A stretch of 64,000 nt of DNA. It comes from Lysobacterales bacterium (GTDB taxonomy: Bacteria; Pseudomonadota; Gammaproteobacteria; Xanthomonadales; Ahniellaceae). The stretch covers positions 1,966,501 to 2,030,500 of the forward strand of contig JADKHK010000013.1 of the NCBI GenBank assembly GCA_016721845.1, written 5' to 3'. The translations under genes were made by a program, and so were the position numbers. This document shows, one piece after another, positions 7,621 through 16,788 of this stretch (its first letter is position 1; every line of letters starts with the position of its first letter). The notes beneath the pieces were generated by a model. The model was not told the origin of the DNA. It worked only from the letters and a program-made list of their open reading frames with translations, and ran no database searches.

Positions 7621-9456
7621 CTACTCCGCCACCACCGCGACCGGTGCGGCCTCGCCCGACAGGGTTTGCGCACGGTTCACGAGTTGCAGGAACTCGCTCT
7701 GATAGCCGAATCGGTCGTCGTTGCGCGCGCCGTTCGCGAGTCGGGCGATCTGCGCAAGATCGAACTGGCCGAGATGTTCGCCGCCTCGCAGGCGGTCCGC
7801 GAAGGCCGCCACCGCCGCCGCGAATTGCAGACGCGGGCTCGCTTCCGTCGCGATCTCGCTGCGCTTGATCGGGCGTTCGATCAGCGTGCTGGTCTCCGCA
7901 TCCGGCTGCTTGAAGCGCAACTTGACGAAGGCGAGCTCGTCGCCGGAATGTTTGACCGTCGCATTCGCGCCATAACGCAGCGGATCGACCGATTCGGCGT
8001 CGCTGCCGGCCAGCACCACTTCGTAGATCGCGGTGACGTCGTGACCGGCGCCGATCTCGCCGGCATCGATCGCGTCGTTGTTGAAATCCTCGCGCGCCAG
8101 CATCCGGTTCTCGTAGCCGATCAAGCGGTATTCGCTGACCACGGCCGGATTGAATTCGATCTGGATCTTCACGTCCTTGGCGATCGTGAACAGGGTGCTG
8201 CTCATTTCCTCGACCAGCACCTTGTGGCCTTCGTTCAAGGTGTCGATGTAGGCATGGTTGCCATTGCCGATGTCGGCGAGTTGCTCGCTCAACTCGTCGT
8301 TGTAATTGCCCTGTCCGAAGCCGAGCGTGGTCAGCGAAACACCGCTGCGGCGCTGTTCGGCCACCAGGGTCTTCAAGGCTTCCATGTCGACGGTGCCGAC
8401 GTTGAAATCACCGTCGGTCGCCAGGATGACGCGGTTCACGCCGCCTTCGATATACGCGCGCTTGGCCTGTTGATAGGCGAGTTCGATGCCCGCCGCACCA
8501 TTGGTCGAACCGCCGGCCGAGAGACGATCGAACGCCGAAAGAATGGTCTCGTGATCGGCGCCCGAAGTCGGCGGCAGCACCAGTCCGGCCGAGCCGGCAT
8601 AGACGACGATGCTGATGCGGTCCTGCGCGCGCAGCTTCGGCACCATCGCCATGAAGCTCTGCTTGAGCAGGCCGATCTTGTCCGGCGACTCCATCGAACC
8701 CGAACTGTCGATCAGGAACACGATGTTCGCGGCCGGGATCTCGGCCGCGGCGATCTCGTAGCCCTTGATCCCGACCAGCATCAGCTGGTGCTTGGGATTC
8801 CACGGTGCCGGCGCGACTTCGGTGTGCACGGCGAACGGCGTCTTGCGGTTCGTCGGAGGCGCGTAGGCATAGTCGAAATAGTTGATGAATTCCTCGGCAC
8901 GCACGGCGTCGCGCGGCGGCAACTGGCCGTCATTCAACATGCGTCGCACGTTCGTGTAGCTGCCGGTGTCGACGTCGATGCTGAAGGTCGAGACCGGCTG
9001 CTCGGCGACACGCATGACCGCGTTGTCCTCGTGATCGGCATACTTCTCGGTGTTGATGTCGCCAGCTTGCGGCTGTGCGGCCGGCGCAGCGGCAATGGCG
9101 CCGCCGACCGCGGTGGCTTCATTCGTGGCCATGGTCTGTGCGGCCGGACGTGCCAACGATCTGGGCAGCTCGGCCTTCATCTCGGTCGCCGAATCCAGCA
9201 GCGGCGGCGCCGGTGGTGCGGGGGGCGGGGGCGGCATCGGCGGTGCCGGCGGCGGCTCGATCTGGGCCACATCGATCGGGTCATCCGCCGAAAGCTTGTC
9301 CTGCCTGCCTTCATCGCGCTCCGCGACGGCAGCACGATCATCCTTGCCTGCCTGAGCCTCCTGCTTTTCCTTCGATTTCTCCTGCATCGAGCAGGCGCCG
9401 ATTCCGAATAACAGGCCGGCGGTGATCGCCAGCGTCAGGGACTTGCGTGCGTACAT
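7621..9456 (-). CDS. von Willebrand factor A domain lipoprotein (YfbK-like)
   Basis: A 611-residue lipoprotein: the signal peptide ends in the lipobox GIGAC, and the following MQEKSKEKQEA is charged. A proline-rich stretch (PPPAPPMPPPPP, about residues 70-90) leads to the N-terminal vWF-A-associated domain (STFSIDVDTGSYTNVRRML, FINYFDYAY). The vWA domain follows with a complete MIDAS motif, DSSGSM, and TDGDFNVG. The C-terminus has the region usually annotated DUF3520 (LARLANGARNDDRFGYQSEFLQLV). The E. coli relative is YfbK. The function is uncertain, probably metal-dependent protein-protein contact at the envelope. The ATG at 9456 is preceded by AAGGAG. The small SFPD-repeat gene follows closely on the same strand. 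The minus-strand frame is open upstream to 9546 but has no signal peptide there. Confidence 0.92.
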   Translation of the reverse strand: MYARKSLTLAITAGLLFGIGACSMQEKSKEKQEAQAGKDDRAAVAERDEGRQDKLSADDPIDVAQIEPPPAPPMPPPPPAPPAPPLLDSATEMKAELPRSLARPAAQTMATNEATAVGGAIAAAPAAQPQAGDINTEKYADHEDNAVMRVAEQPVSTFSIDVDTGSYTNVRRMLNDGQLPPRDAVRAEEFINYFDYAYAPPTNRKTPFAVHTEVAPAPWNPKHQLMLVGIKGYEIAAAEIPAANIVFLIDSSGSMESPDKIGLLKQSFMAMVPKLRAQDRISIVVYAGSAGLVLPPTSGADHETILSAFDRLSAGGSTNGAAGIELAYQQAKRAYIEGGVNRVILATDGDFNVGTVDMEALKTLVAEQRRSGVSLTTLGFGQGNYNDELSEQLADIGNGNHAYIDTLNEGHKVLVEEMSSTLFTIAKDVKIQIEFNPAVVSEYRLIGYENRMLAREDFNNDAIDAGEIGAGHDVTAIYEVVLAGSDAESVDPLRYGANATVKHSGDELAFVKLRFKQPDAETSTLIERPIKRSEIATEASPRLQFAAAVAAFADRLRGGEHLGQFDLAQIARLANGARNDDRFGYQSEFLQLVNRAQTLSGEAAPVAVVAE

Positions 9457-9568
9457 GACATCGCTCCTTGGGTTGGGTGAGGCGATGCGTGCAACGCGAG
9501 GGTGGCGGAATCGGGGTTTGCGGGATGGAAGCGCGTCAGTAGCCATCCCTGACGCGCCAGCGCTTCAG

Positions 9569-12145
9569 TCACCCTTTCCGGAACTGCAGCGCCCCGTTGA
9601 AATTGTCGACGACGACGTTGTCGCCGCTGACGAACTGGCCCTGCAGGATCTGCTTCGCGAGCGGGTTCTCGAGCTGGCTCTGGATCGCGCGCTTGAGCGG
9701 CCGCGCGCCGTAGACCGGATCGAAACCGGCGTTGCCGAGCAGGTCGAGGGCGCTGTCGCTGATCTCGAGCTTGATGCCGCGTTCGGCCAGGCGCTTTGCC
9801 AGATGCCCGGACTGGATGCGCGCGATGCTGCGGATGTGTTCGCGACCGAGCGGATGGAAGACCACGAGTTCGTCTAGGCGATTGATGAACTCCGGCCGGA
9901 AGTGCGACTGCACCACATCCAGCACCGCCGACTTCATGCCGGCATAGTCGTTGCGTGCCGCGAACTCCTGGATCAGCTGCGAGCCGAGATTGGAGGTCAT
10001 CACGATCACGGTGTTGCGAAAATCGACGGTGCGCCCCTGGCCGTCGGTCAGGCGGCCGTCATCCAGCACTTGCAGCAGCACGTTGAAGACGTCGCCGTGC
10101 GCCTTCTCGACTTCGTCGAGCAGGATCACGCTGTAGGGCCGACGTCGCACCGCCTCGGTCAGATAGCCGCCTTCCTCGTAACCGACATAACCCGGGGGCG
10201 CACCGATCAGGCGCGAGACACTGTGTTTCTCCATGAACTCGCTCATGTCGATGCGCACCATCGCATCGGTCGAGTCGAACAGGAATTCGGCCAGCGCCTT
10301 GCACAACTCGGTCTTGCCGACGCCGGTCGGGCCGAGGAACAGGAACGACCCGTTCGGTCGATTCGGATCAGACAAGCCGGCGCGCGAGCGGCGGATCGCG
10401 TCCGCAACCGCGACCACGGCCTCGTCCTGGCCGACGACGCGTCGATGCAGCTCGGCTTCCATGCGCAACAGCTTGTCGCGTTCGCCTTCCAGCATCTTGC
10501 TGACCGGGATGCCGGTCCAGCGCGACACCACTTCGGCGATCTCATCCGCGGTCACGCGTTGCTGCAACAGCTTGAAACCCTTCTGCTCGGTCTCCTGCGC
10601 CGCAGCGAGCTGCGCTTCGAGCTGCGGCAGCTTGCCGTACTGCAGTTCGCTGACTTTTGCGAGGTCGCCGCGACGCATGGCCGCGTCCATCTCGTTGCGG
10701 GTGCGTTCGATGTCCTCTTTCAGCTTGGTGCTGCCTTGCACGGCCGCCTTCTCGGACTTCCAGATCTCTTCGAGATCGGAGAACTGGCGCTCGAGTTTCT
10801 CGATCTCGACTTCGAGATCGGCCAGGCGCTGCTTCGTTTCGGCGTCCTTCTCCTTCTTCAGCGCCTCGCGCTGGATCTTGAGCTGGATCAGCCGGCGCTC
10901 CTTGCGATCCATCTCCTCGGGTTTGGAATCGATTTCCATGCGGATGCGCGAAGCCGCCTCGTCCATCAGGTCGATGGCCTTGTCCGGCAACTGTCGATCG
11001 GCGATGTAACGATGGCTCAACGTCGCTGCAGCGATGATCGCCGGGTCGGTGATCTCGACGCCGTGGTGGACCGCGTACTTCTCCTTGAGTCCGCGCAGGA
11101 TCGCGATCGTGTCCTCGACACTCGGCTCGCCCACGAAGACTTTCTGGAAGCGACGTTCGAGCGCGGCGTCCTTCTCGACGTACTTTCGGTATTCGTCCAG
11201 CGTGGTCGCGCCAATGCAATGCAGCTCGCCGCGGGCCAGCGCCGGCTTGAGCATGTTGCCGGCGTCCATCGACCCTTCGGCCTTGCCGGCGCCGACCATG
11301 GTGTGCAGTTCGTCGATGAAGAGAATCACGCCGCCTTCCTGCTTGGCGAGATCGTTCAGCACCGCCTTCAGGCGCTCCTCGAACTCGCCGCGGAACTTGG
11401 CACCAGCAATCAGCGCGCCCATGTCGAGACTGAGCAGGCGCTTGCCTTTCAACCCTTCCGGCACTTCGCCATGGATGATGCGCTGGGCGAGGCCTTCGAC
11501 GATCGCGGTCTTGCCGACGCCGGGCTCGCCGATCAGCACCGGATTGTTCTTGGTGCGACGCTGCAGCACCTGGATGACGCGACGGATTTCCTCGTCACGG
11601 CCGATGACCGGATCGAGCTTCGCGTCTTCGGCTCGCTGGGTGAAGTCGATCGTGTATTTGTCGAGCGCCTGGCGATGTTCCTCGGCATTCGCATCTTGCA
11701 CGGCTTCGCCGCCGCGCAACTGGTCGATGGCGGTGGCGAGCACCGCCTTGGTTGCGCCGTGATTGCGCAGCAGCTGACCGAGCTCGCCCTTGTCATCGGC
11801 AGCGGCGAGCACGAACAATTCGCTGGCGATGAACTGGTCGCCGCGTTCCTGAGCGAGCTTGTCAGTGAGATTGAGCAGGCGTGTCAGGTCGTTGCCGACG
11901 TTGATGTGGCCCTCCTGCCCTTTCACTTTCGGAAGCGCATCGAGCATCGCCGCAAGGCGCTGCCGGATCACTGGCACGTTCGCACCGGCCTTGGTCAGCA
12001 GCGGCCGCACCGATCCGCCCTGCTGTTCCATCAGCGCGGTCAGCACGTGCACCGGCTCGACCATGTTGTGATCGCGGCCGACGGCCAGCGATTGCGCTTC
12101 CTGCAAGGCCTGCTGGAAACGCGAAGTGAGTTTGTCCATCCGCAT
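9569..12145 (-). CDS. clpB: ATP-dependent chaperone ClpB (Hsp104-type disaggregase)
   Basis: A hexameric AAA+ disaggregase that works with DnaK to rescue aggregated proteins in the cytoplasm. At 858 residues it has the family length. It has the Clp N-domain ([21 protein letters not shown]), AAA-1 with Walker [14 protein letters not shown] and Walker [15 protein letters not shown], the coiled-coil M-domain (about 405-525), and AAA-2 with Walker [14 protein letters not shown]. The start at 12145 matches the ClpB N-terminus; an ATG at 12139 is the alternative. A candidate heat-shock promoter lies about 45-73 bp upstream. In E. coli clpB directly follows rluD and pgeF; here those genes are 13 kb away. 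Confidence 0.98.
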   Translation of the reverse strand: MRMDKLTSRFQQALQEAQSLAVGRDHNMVEPVHVLTALMEQQGGSVRPLLTKAGANVPVIRQRLAAMLDALPKVKGQEGHINVGNDLTRLLNLTDKLAQERGDQFIASELFVLAAADDKGELGQLLRNHGATKAVLATAIDQLRGGEAVQDANAEEHRQALDKYTIDFTQRAEDAKLDPVIGRDEEIRRVIQVLQRRTKNNPVLIGEPGVGKTAIVEGLAQRIIHGEVPEGLKGKRLLSLDMGALIAGAKFRGEFEERLKAVLNDLAKQEGGVILFIDELHTMVGAGKAEGSMDAGNMLKPALARGELHCIGATTLDEYRKYVEKDAALERRFQKVFVGEPSVEDTIAILRGLKEKYAVHHGVEITDPAIIAAATLSHRYIADRQLPDKAIDLMDEAASRIRMEIDSKPEEMDRKERRLIQLKIQREALKKEKDAETKQRLADLEVEIEKLERQFSDLEEIWKSEKAAVQGSTKLKEDIERTRNEMDAAMRRGDLAKVSELQYGKLPQLEAQLAAAQETEQKGFKLLQQRVTADEIAEVVSRWTGIPVSKMLEGERDKLLRMEAELHRRVVGQDEAVVAVADAIRRSRAGLSDPNRPNGSFLFLGPTGVGKTELCKALAEFLFDSTDAMVRIDMSEFMEKHSVSRLIGAPPGYVGYEEGGYLTEAVRRRPYSVILLDEVEKAHGDVFNVLLQVLDDGRLTDGQGRTVDFRNTVIVMTSNLGSQLIQEFAARNDYAGMKSAVLDVVQSHFRPEFINRLDELVVFHPLGREHIRSIARIQSGHLAKRLAERGIKLEISDSALDLLGNAGFDPVYGARPLKRAIQSQLENPLAKQILQGQFVSGDNVVVDNFNGALQFRKG

Positions 12146-12190
12146 GGGAGTCCCCGAAGTCTGTGGCGGCGTGGCCGCGAGCTGTTCGGG

Positions 12191-12218
12191 AATTGCGGGC
12201 AGGGCGACGCGATTCAAG
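12191..12218 (-). promoter_or_regulatory. candidate sigma-32 (heat shock) promoter of clpB
   Basis: On the minus strand CTTGAA (12218-12213) is followed after 14 nt by CCGCAATT (12198-12191). The E. coli sigma-32 consensus is CTTGAA, 13-15 nt, CCCCATnT. The -35 is perfect and the -10 matches in part. Position fits a leader of about 40 nt before the clpB ATG. Prediction only. Confidence 0.5.
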
Positions 12219-12241
12219 CGCCGGCGATCGGAGAAGCGTCT

Positions 12242-12280
12242 CGGCACGATGCGCGGCGGCGTAGTCCGCGCATCGTGCCG
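12242..12280 (-). terminator. hairpin after the TonB-dependent receptor gene
   Basis: Perfect 15-bp inverted repeat: arms 12242-12256 (CGGCACGATGCGCGG) and 12266-12280, with a 9-nt loop. It starts 13 bp past the receptor stop. No T-run follows on the minus strand, so it may be a hairpin that protects the mRNA end or a weak terminator separating the receptor from clpB. Confidence 0.55.
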
Positions 12281-12293
12281 GGCGGGTCCTGCA

Positions 12294-14393
12294 TCAGCGG
12301 TCGAGGTCGTAGCTGAGGCTGAGCCAGTAGCTGCGCGCCGGCAGGCGGTAGTACTGGGCGTCGCCGAGTTCGCTCTCCGAGGCAGGATCGCGGCGATCGG
12401 TCAGGTTGCTGCCATCGACGCGCAAGGTCCACGCCTTCGCACGCCAGCCGAGACCGGCATCGACCGTCGCATAGCCGGCGGCCGGCGCGGTGTTGCGCTT
12501 GTTCAGGTAGCGATCGCCGACATAGTTCGAACTGATGAAGGCGAACGGGCCGGCGGCCGGCTGCCAGATCAGGCCGAGACCGGCGAGATGGTCCGGCGAC
12601 AGTTCCTGCTGGTTCCCGCGCAACTGGCGCGGCGTGTCGCCGAACAGGCGCACGTAGTCGCCGAACTGCGAGTGATGGTAGGCCCAGCTGGCCAGGACCT
12701 GGACATCGTCGCCGATTCGGTAGCGCGCTTCGCCCTCGAGACCGCGGAACATCAGGTTGCCGGCATTGGTCAGGCCCGGCCGACCGTCGACGGTCTGCGG
12801 CACGACGAGGTTCGCGAAGTCCATGTAGAACCCGGCGACCTCCCAGCTCAAGCGGCCTTCGAGGTTCACGCCGCGCAGTCCGACTTCACCGCTCGTGGCT
12901 TCTTCTGCTTCCAAAATGTCGGTCTCGGCTTCCGGTCCGAAGTCGACCACGGCCGGCTTGAAGCTGTCGCGATAGTTCGCGTAGGCGGTCAGGTAGTCGG
13001 CCTGGTCGGGATCGGTCCACAAGCGGTACGAGGCCCCCAGCGCACCGGTCAGGCGGGTATCCCGGCGTTCGTCGCGGCCAAGCTCGACGCCGGCCACGCC
13101 GGTCTCGATCAGGGCGGTGTCGCGGTCTTCCCGGGTGTGATTCAGGCGCAGGCCGGCATCGAGATGCAGGCGCTCGCTCACGTCGTGCTGCAGGTCGGCA
13201 TAGGCGCCGAGGAAGTCGCGGCGGTCGTCGGTGCCCGTGACCTCGTCGATCGGGCGCGTGCCGGCGCGCGGCGGGTCGCGTCCGTCGAGTGCGACGCTGT
13301 ATTCGAAGTTGCGGCTTTCCTGATCGCCATTGCCGTGCAGCCAATCAGCGCCCCAGACCACGGCGGTCGCGTCGCCGATCTTCGAAACCACATGGGTATC
13401 GGCATACAAATCGGTACTGCCCCGGGTCTGTTCGTAGCCATCGGCATTGATTGCCGGCGCAGCGCTGAACCCCTCGCGCAGGAAACCGCGGATCAGCTCG
13501 CCGTCGGTGCGCGCCAGTGCGATGCGCGTCTGCCACGGACCCAGGGTCGTGTCGCGCTCGTAGCGGGTCGACACCTGCAGGCGGTTTTCATCGAGGTGCG
13601 CCCCGCCCGGATTGTGGTTCGCATCGAGCGGCGTGCGCGGCGTCAGTCCGGCGCCCTCGCGCATGTGCGGGCTGTTCGGGTCCTGGCGCAGCAGGCTCAG
13701 GTCGACATCCAGGCCGAAACGGCCGGTCTCTGCCTCGATGTCGGCACGATAGAGCAGATGACTACGGTCGTAACCGGCACGATCGGCGGCCAGTTCCTGA
13801 TGCTCGGCATTCACGACCAGCGAATCCTTCCAGGCACCCCGGCTCGACAAGGGAGCCGCGAATTCGGCGCGCAGACTGCCGCGCGATCCGTAACTGAATC
13901 CGACCCGCGACGGGCCTTCGCCAGCGGCGTAATGGATCACGTGGATGACGCCGACGAAAGCGGTGGCGCCGTAGCTCACCGGCGCCGCGCCCTTCATCAC
14001 CTCGATGCGTTCGACATTCGTCAGGTCGAGACTCGCCAGCGCGGGGACGAAGGCACCGCCGGCCGGGACGCCGTCCACCAGCAGCAGGAAAGCATCGAAC
14101 TCGCGCAGACCCCACAACGCCGGCACCGACGAGGCCGGGCCGCCATCACCCCCCGGTGACGCTTCGACGCCCGCGACCAGGGCCAGCGCAGTGCGCAGGT
14201 CAGTGGCTCCGCGGGCACGCAGTTCTTCGCCGCCGATCACGGTCACCGTGGCCGAGGATTTGTCGAGCGCGGTGTCGATCTTGCTGCTGGTCACTTCCAC
14301 CGCGCCGAGCGTGCTCGGTTCGGCCGCGCGGACAGATGCAGCCGCAAAGGCGGCGGTGATGGACAGCACGAGCATGGAACGACGAAGCAGCAT
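12294..14393 (-). CDS. TonB-dependent outer membrane receptor
   Basis: A 699-residue outer-membrane protein with a signal peptide ([23 protein letters not shown]). The plug domain spans about residues 35-150 ([50 protein letters not shown]). The rest is a TonB-dependent beta-barrel rich in alternating aromatic and polar strands, including [16 protein letters not shown] and [30 protein letters not shown]. Such receptors import siderophores, cobalamin, sugars or peptides using ExbBD/TonB energy; the ligand cannot be told. The protein ends [12 protein letters not shown], a normal last strand followed by DLDR rather than ending on the aromatic residue usually read by the BAM complex. It is divergent from a two-component system, which may regulate it. 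Confidence 0.9.
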   Translation of the reverse strand: MLLRRSMLVLSITAAFAAASVRAAEPSTLGAVEVTSSKIDTALDKSSATVTVIGGEELRARGATDLRTALALVAGVEASPGGDGGPASSVPALWGLREFDAFLLLVDGVPAGGAFVPALASLDLTNVERIEVMKGAAPVSYGATAFVGVIHVIHYAAGEGPSRVGFSYGSRGSLRAEFAAPLSSRGAWKDSLVVNAEHQELAADRAGYDRSHLLYRADIEAETGRFGLDVDLSLLRQDPNSPHMREGAGLTPRTPLDANHNPGGAHLDENRLQVSTRYERDTTLGPWQTRIALARTDGELIRGFLREGFSAAPAINADGYEQTRGSTDLYADTHVVSKIGDATAVVWGADWLHGNGDQESRNFEYSVALDGRDPPRAGTRPIDEVTGTDDRRDFLGAYADLQHDVSERLHLDAGLRLNHTREDRDTALIETGVAGVELGRDERRDTRLTGALGASYRLWTDPDQADYLTAYANYRDSFKPAVVDFGPEAETDILEAEEATSGEVGLRGVNLEGRLSWEVAGFYMDFANLVVPQTVDGRPGLTNAGNLMFRGLEGEARYRIGDDVQVLASWAYHHSQFGDYVRLFGDTPRQLRGNQQELSPDHLAGLGLIWQPAAGPFAFISSNYVGDRYLNKRNTAPAAGYATVDAGLGWRAKAWTLRVDGSNLTDRRDPASESELGDAQYYRLPARSYWLSLSYDLDR

Positions 14394-14506
14394 GAAACCC
14401 CCTGCAAGAATGGACGCGCAGCCTAGGCGGATGCCGCCGCGGTGGCCTCCGTCCCGGGACCGAGCCGCGATGCACTATCGTCGGCACCCCGAACCGAACA
14501 CCGCCG

Positions 14507-15907
14507 ATGCCGACTCTGCTGCGCCCCTCCGGACTGCTGCTCAAGCTCGCCGCGTTCTTCCTGCTCTGCGGCGTGCCCGCCTTGCTGGCGATGGACGCCG
14601 CGCGCACCGTGCTCGAGTTCCGGCAGATCGTGCGGGTGCTGGATTCGGCACGGATCGGCGACGAGATCAGGCGCGAGGCGCAGGCGATTGGCCGGCACCG
14701 GCGCGAACGCGGATTGAACGGCATCGGCCTCACCCGTGATCTGGAGCGCTGGCTGCTCACGCTGACCCAGCCGAGCCGCTCTCCGTTCGGAGAAACCGCA
14801 TTCTCGTTGCTCGAATACGGGCCGCAGCCCTTTGTCGCGATGCTGGTGGACGCCAACGAGCGTCCGCTCGCCACCACACGTGCCGATTTCGTGCCACCGT
14901 TGCCGCTCGGTCCGGCCGATGGCGACGGCCTGCGTTCGGCGGCCACGAATTCGCCGCACCTGCAGCGCCTGTATCACGCGCCGCTGCAGGGACCGAATGG
15001 TGCAGCGGAGGCGCTGGTGCTGTGGGTGGATTTGCCGCGCCCCAGCGAGCGGATCTGGCGCAGCCTCAGTTTCGAGTGGCCGATCGTCCTGGTCGGTGCC
15101 CTGGTATTTGCGACCGTGGCGGCCGTGTTCCTGAGCGCCTGGGTGACGCGTCGACTGCGCCGCATCGCAGCCACCGCGGATGCGTGGCGTCACGGCCGCT
15201 TCGACTTGCGCATCGATGATCGAGCGCGCGACGAAATCGGCGAACTCGCGCAGCAACTCGACACCATGCCGAGCGCGCTGGCCGAACTGGTCGAACACCG
15301 CAGCGAGCGCGCCGGACGACACGAGCGCGAGCGCATTGCCCGCGACCTGCATGACACCATCAAGCAACAGGCGTTTGCGCTGTCGATGCAGTTGGGCGCA
15401 CTGCGCGCCGCGTTGCCGGAAGCCCAGCGCGATCTGTCAGCACTGGGCGAGGCGCGTGCGCTCGCCGAACAGATTCAGCGCGAACTGGCCGAACTGCTCG
15501 GCGAATTGCGTCCGCTGCGTCAGGCCGAGTGGCAGGCGCATCTGGTCGCGCGCGTCGAGGACTGGTCGCGACGCAGCGGTATCCCCGCGCACATCGAACT
15601 GGACGCGACCGAACTGATCGCCGCCAGCCGGCATGACGTGCTGATGCGCGTGATCGACGAAGCGCTCGCCAACATCGCGCGCCACAGCGGCGCCGACCGC
15701 GCGCTCGTACGCCTGTCGCACGAGGCGCGGCGATTCTCGCTGTGCGTGCAGGACAACGGTCGTGGCGGCATCGTCGAAGGCAGTGGTCGCGGCTTGCAGC
15801 ATCTGCGTGAGCGCGCCGCCGCCCTGCCCGAAGGTTGCTTCGACTGGTACAGCGACCCGCAGGGCGGCAGCCGTATCGAATTGCATTGGACCGAGACCGT
15901 GACATGA
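14507..15907 (+). CDS. NarL/UhpB-type sensor histidine kinase
   Basis: A 466-residue inner-membrane kinase. One membrane helix lies near residues 8-28, a periplasmic sensor region of about 150 residues follows, and a second helix is near 187-212 (WPIVLVGALVFATVAAVFLSAWV). After that come a HAMP-like linker (TRRLRRIAATADAWRHGRF) and a HisKA_3 dimerisation domain with the phospho-acceptor His282 in RDLHDTIKQQ. The HATPase domain has DEALANIARHSGA as N box, DNGRGG as G1 and GRGLQHLRERAAAL as G2. The HisKA_3 type pairs with LuxR-family regulators, and the next gene is one, overlapping by 4 bp (ATGA). The signal is unknown. The divergent TonB-dependent receptor is the obvious candidate target. Confidence 0.92.
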   Translation: MPTLLRPSGLLLKLAAFFLLCGVPALLAMDAARTVLEFRQIVRVLDSARIGDEIRREAQAIGRHRRERGLNGIGLTRDLERWLLTLTQPSRSPFGETAFSLLEYGPQPFVAMLVDANERPLATTRADFVPPLPLGPADGDGLRSAATNSPHLQRLYHAPLQGPNGAAEALVLWVDLPRPSERIWRSLSFEWPIVLVGALVFATVAAVFLSAWVTRRLRRIAATADAWRHGRFDLRIDDRARDEIGELAQQLDTMPSALAELVEHRSERAGRHERERIARDLHDTIKQQAFALSMQLGALRAALPEAQRDLSALGEARALAEQIQRELAELLGELRPLRQAEWQAHLVARVEDWSRRSGIPAHIELDATELIAASRHDVLMRVIDEALANIARHSGADRALVRLSHEARRFSLCVQDNGRGGIVEGSGRGLQHLRERAAALPEGCFDWYSDPQGGSRIELHWTETVT

Positions 15908-16533
15908 GCGACGAACGCATCCGCATCGCAATGGCCGACGACCACCCCGTGGTGCGCCGGGGCTTGCGCGCCTTCCTCGAATCGCAGCCGGAATTCGAGG
16001 TCGTGATCGAGGCCGGCGATGGCCCCGCGCTGGTCGACGCATTGCCGGGCACCGACATCGACGTGATCCTGCTTGACTTGCTGATGCCGGGCGGCGGCGC
16101 AGCGCTGATCGCACGCCTGGGAGAGGTCGCGGCCGATGCACGCGTGCTGGTGCTCACCTCCAGCGAAGACCCGCGACTGCTGCACGAGGTGCTGCAGGCC
16201 GGCGCGATCTCGGCCCTGCTCAAGGACAGCTCACCGGAGCAGTTGCGCGACGCGATCCTCGCCACGCATCGTGGGGAACGGGTGCTGCATCCGCGCATCG
16301 CCAGCCTGGTCGCCGGACAACGTGCACAGACCCCGCTGCGCACCGCCTTGAGCGCACGCGAACACGATGTGCTGCGCCTGATCGCGCAGGGCCTCGGCAA
16401 CGCCGACATCGCCGCGCGTCTCGGCATCGGGATCAAGACGGTGAAGACCCACGTCAGCCACCTGCTGCTCAAACTCGACGTCAATGACCGCACCCAGGCC
16501 GCGGTGCGTGCGCTCAAGGAAGGACTGGTCTGA
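15904..16533 (+). CDS. LuxR/NarL-family response regulator
   Basis: A 209-residue regulator with an N-terminal receiver domain: acidic pair in MADDHPVVRRG, phospho-acceptor Asp58 in VILLDLLMPGG, and the Thr/Ser and Lys positions in VLTSSE and LLKDSS. The C-terminal LuxR-type helix-turn-helix runs from LSAREHDVLRLIAQGLGNAD to IGIKTVKTHVSHLLLKL. The ATG overlaps the kinase stop (ATGA at 15904-15907), so the two are co-translated. It is expected to be phosphorylated by the upstream kinase and to bind DNA as a dimer. Targets are unknown. The 255 bp downstream hold no further gene. Confidence 0.94.
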   Translation: MSDERIRIAMADDHPVVRRGLRAFLESQPEFEVVIEAGDGPALVDALPGTDIDVILLDLLMPGGGAALIARLGEVAADARVLVLTSSEDPRLLHEVLQAGAISALLKDSSPEQLRDAILATHRGERVLHPRIASLVAGQRAQTPLRTALSAREHDVLRLIAQGLGNADIAARLGIGIKTVKTHVSHLLLKLDVNDRTQAAVRALKEGLV

Positions 16534-16788
16534 ATCCTGTTCGGATGACAGCACGCGCGAAAACACTGCGCGGCAACGCACAGTTCGATGCATCCGAATG
16601 CAAACAGATGTCTCAAACAAGCGTTTGACGCACTGCAGCGTGCGAAAAACGAGAACTAGTGCACACTTCACATCGCGCCACACTTGAGCTCAGGGGCTCA
16701 GGCAGCGGGGGACTCGATCCGGCGCACACCTATCCACGCATCGAACGCGCGTTCCCGCATGCGCGCACACCAAATCTGGGAGGGTTTC

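Noticed and set aside
9902..14159. Long plus-strand open frames opposite clpB and the TonB-dependent receptor gene
   Set aside because: Antisense of well-supported genes; the translations are His/Arg/Val-rich without domains.
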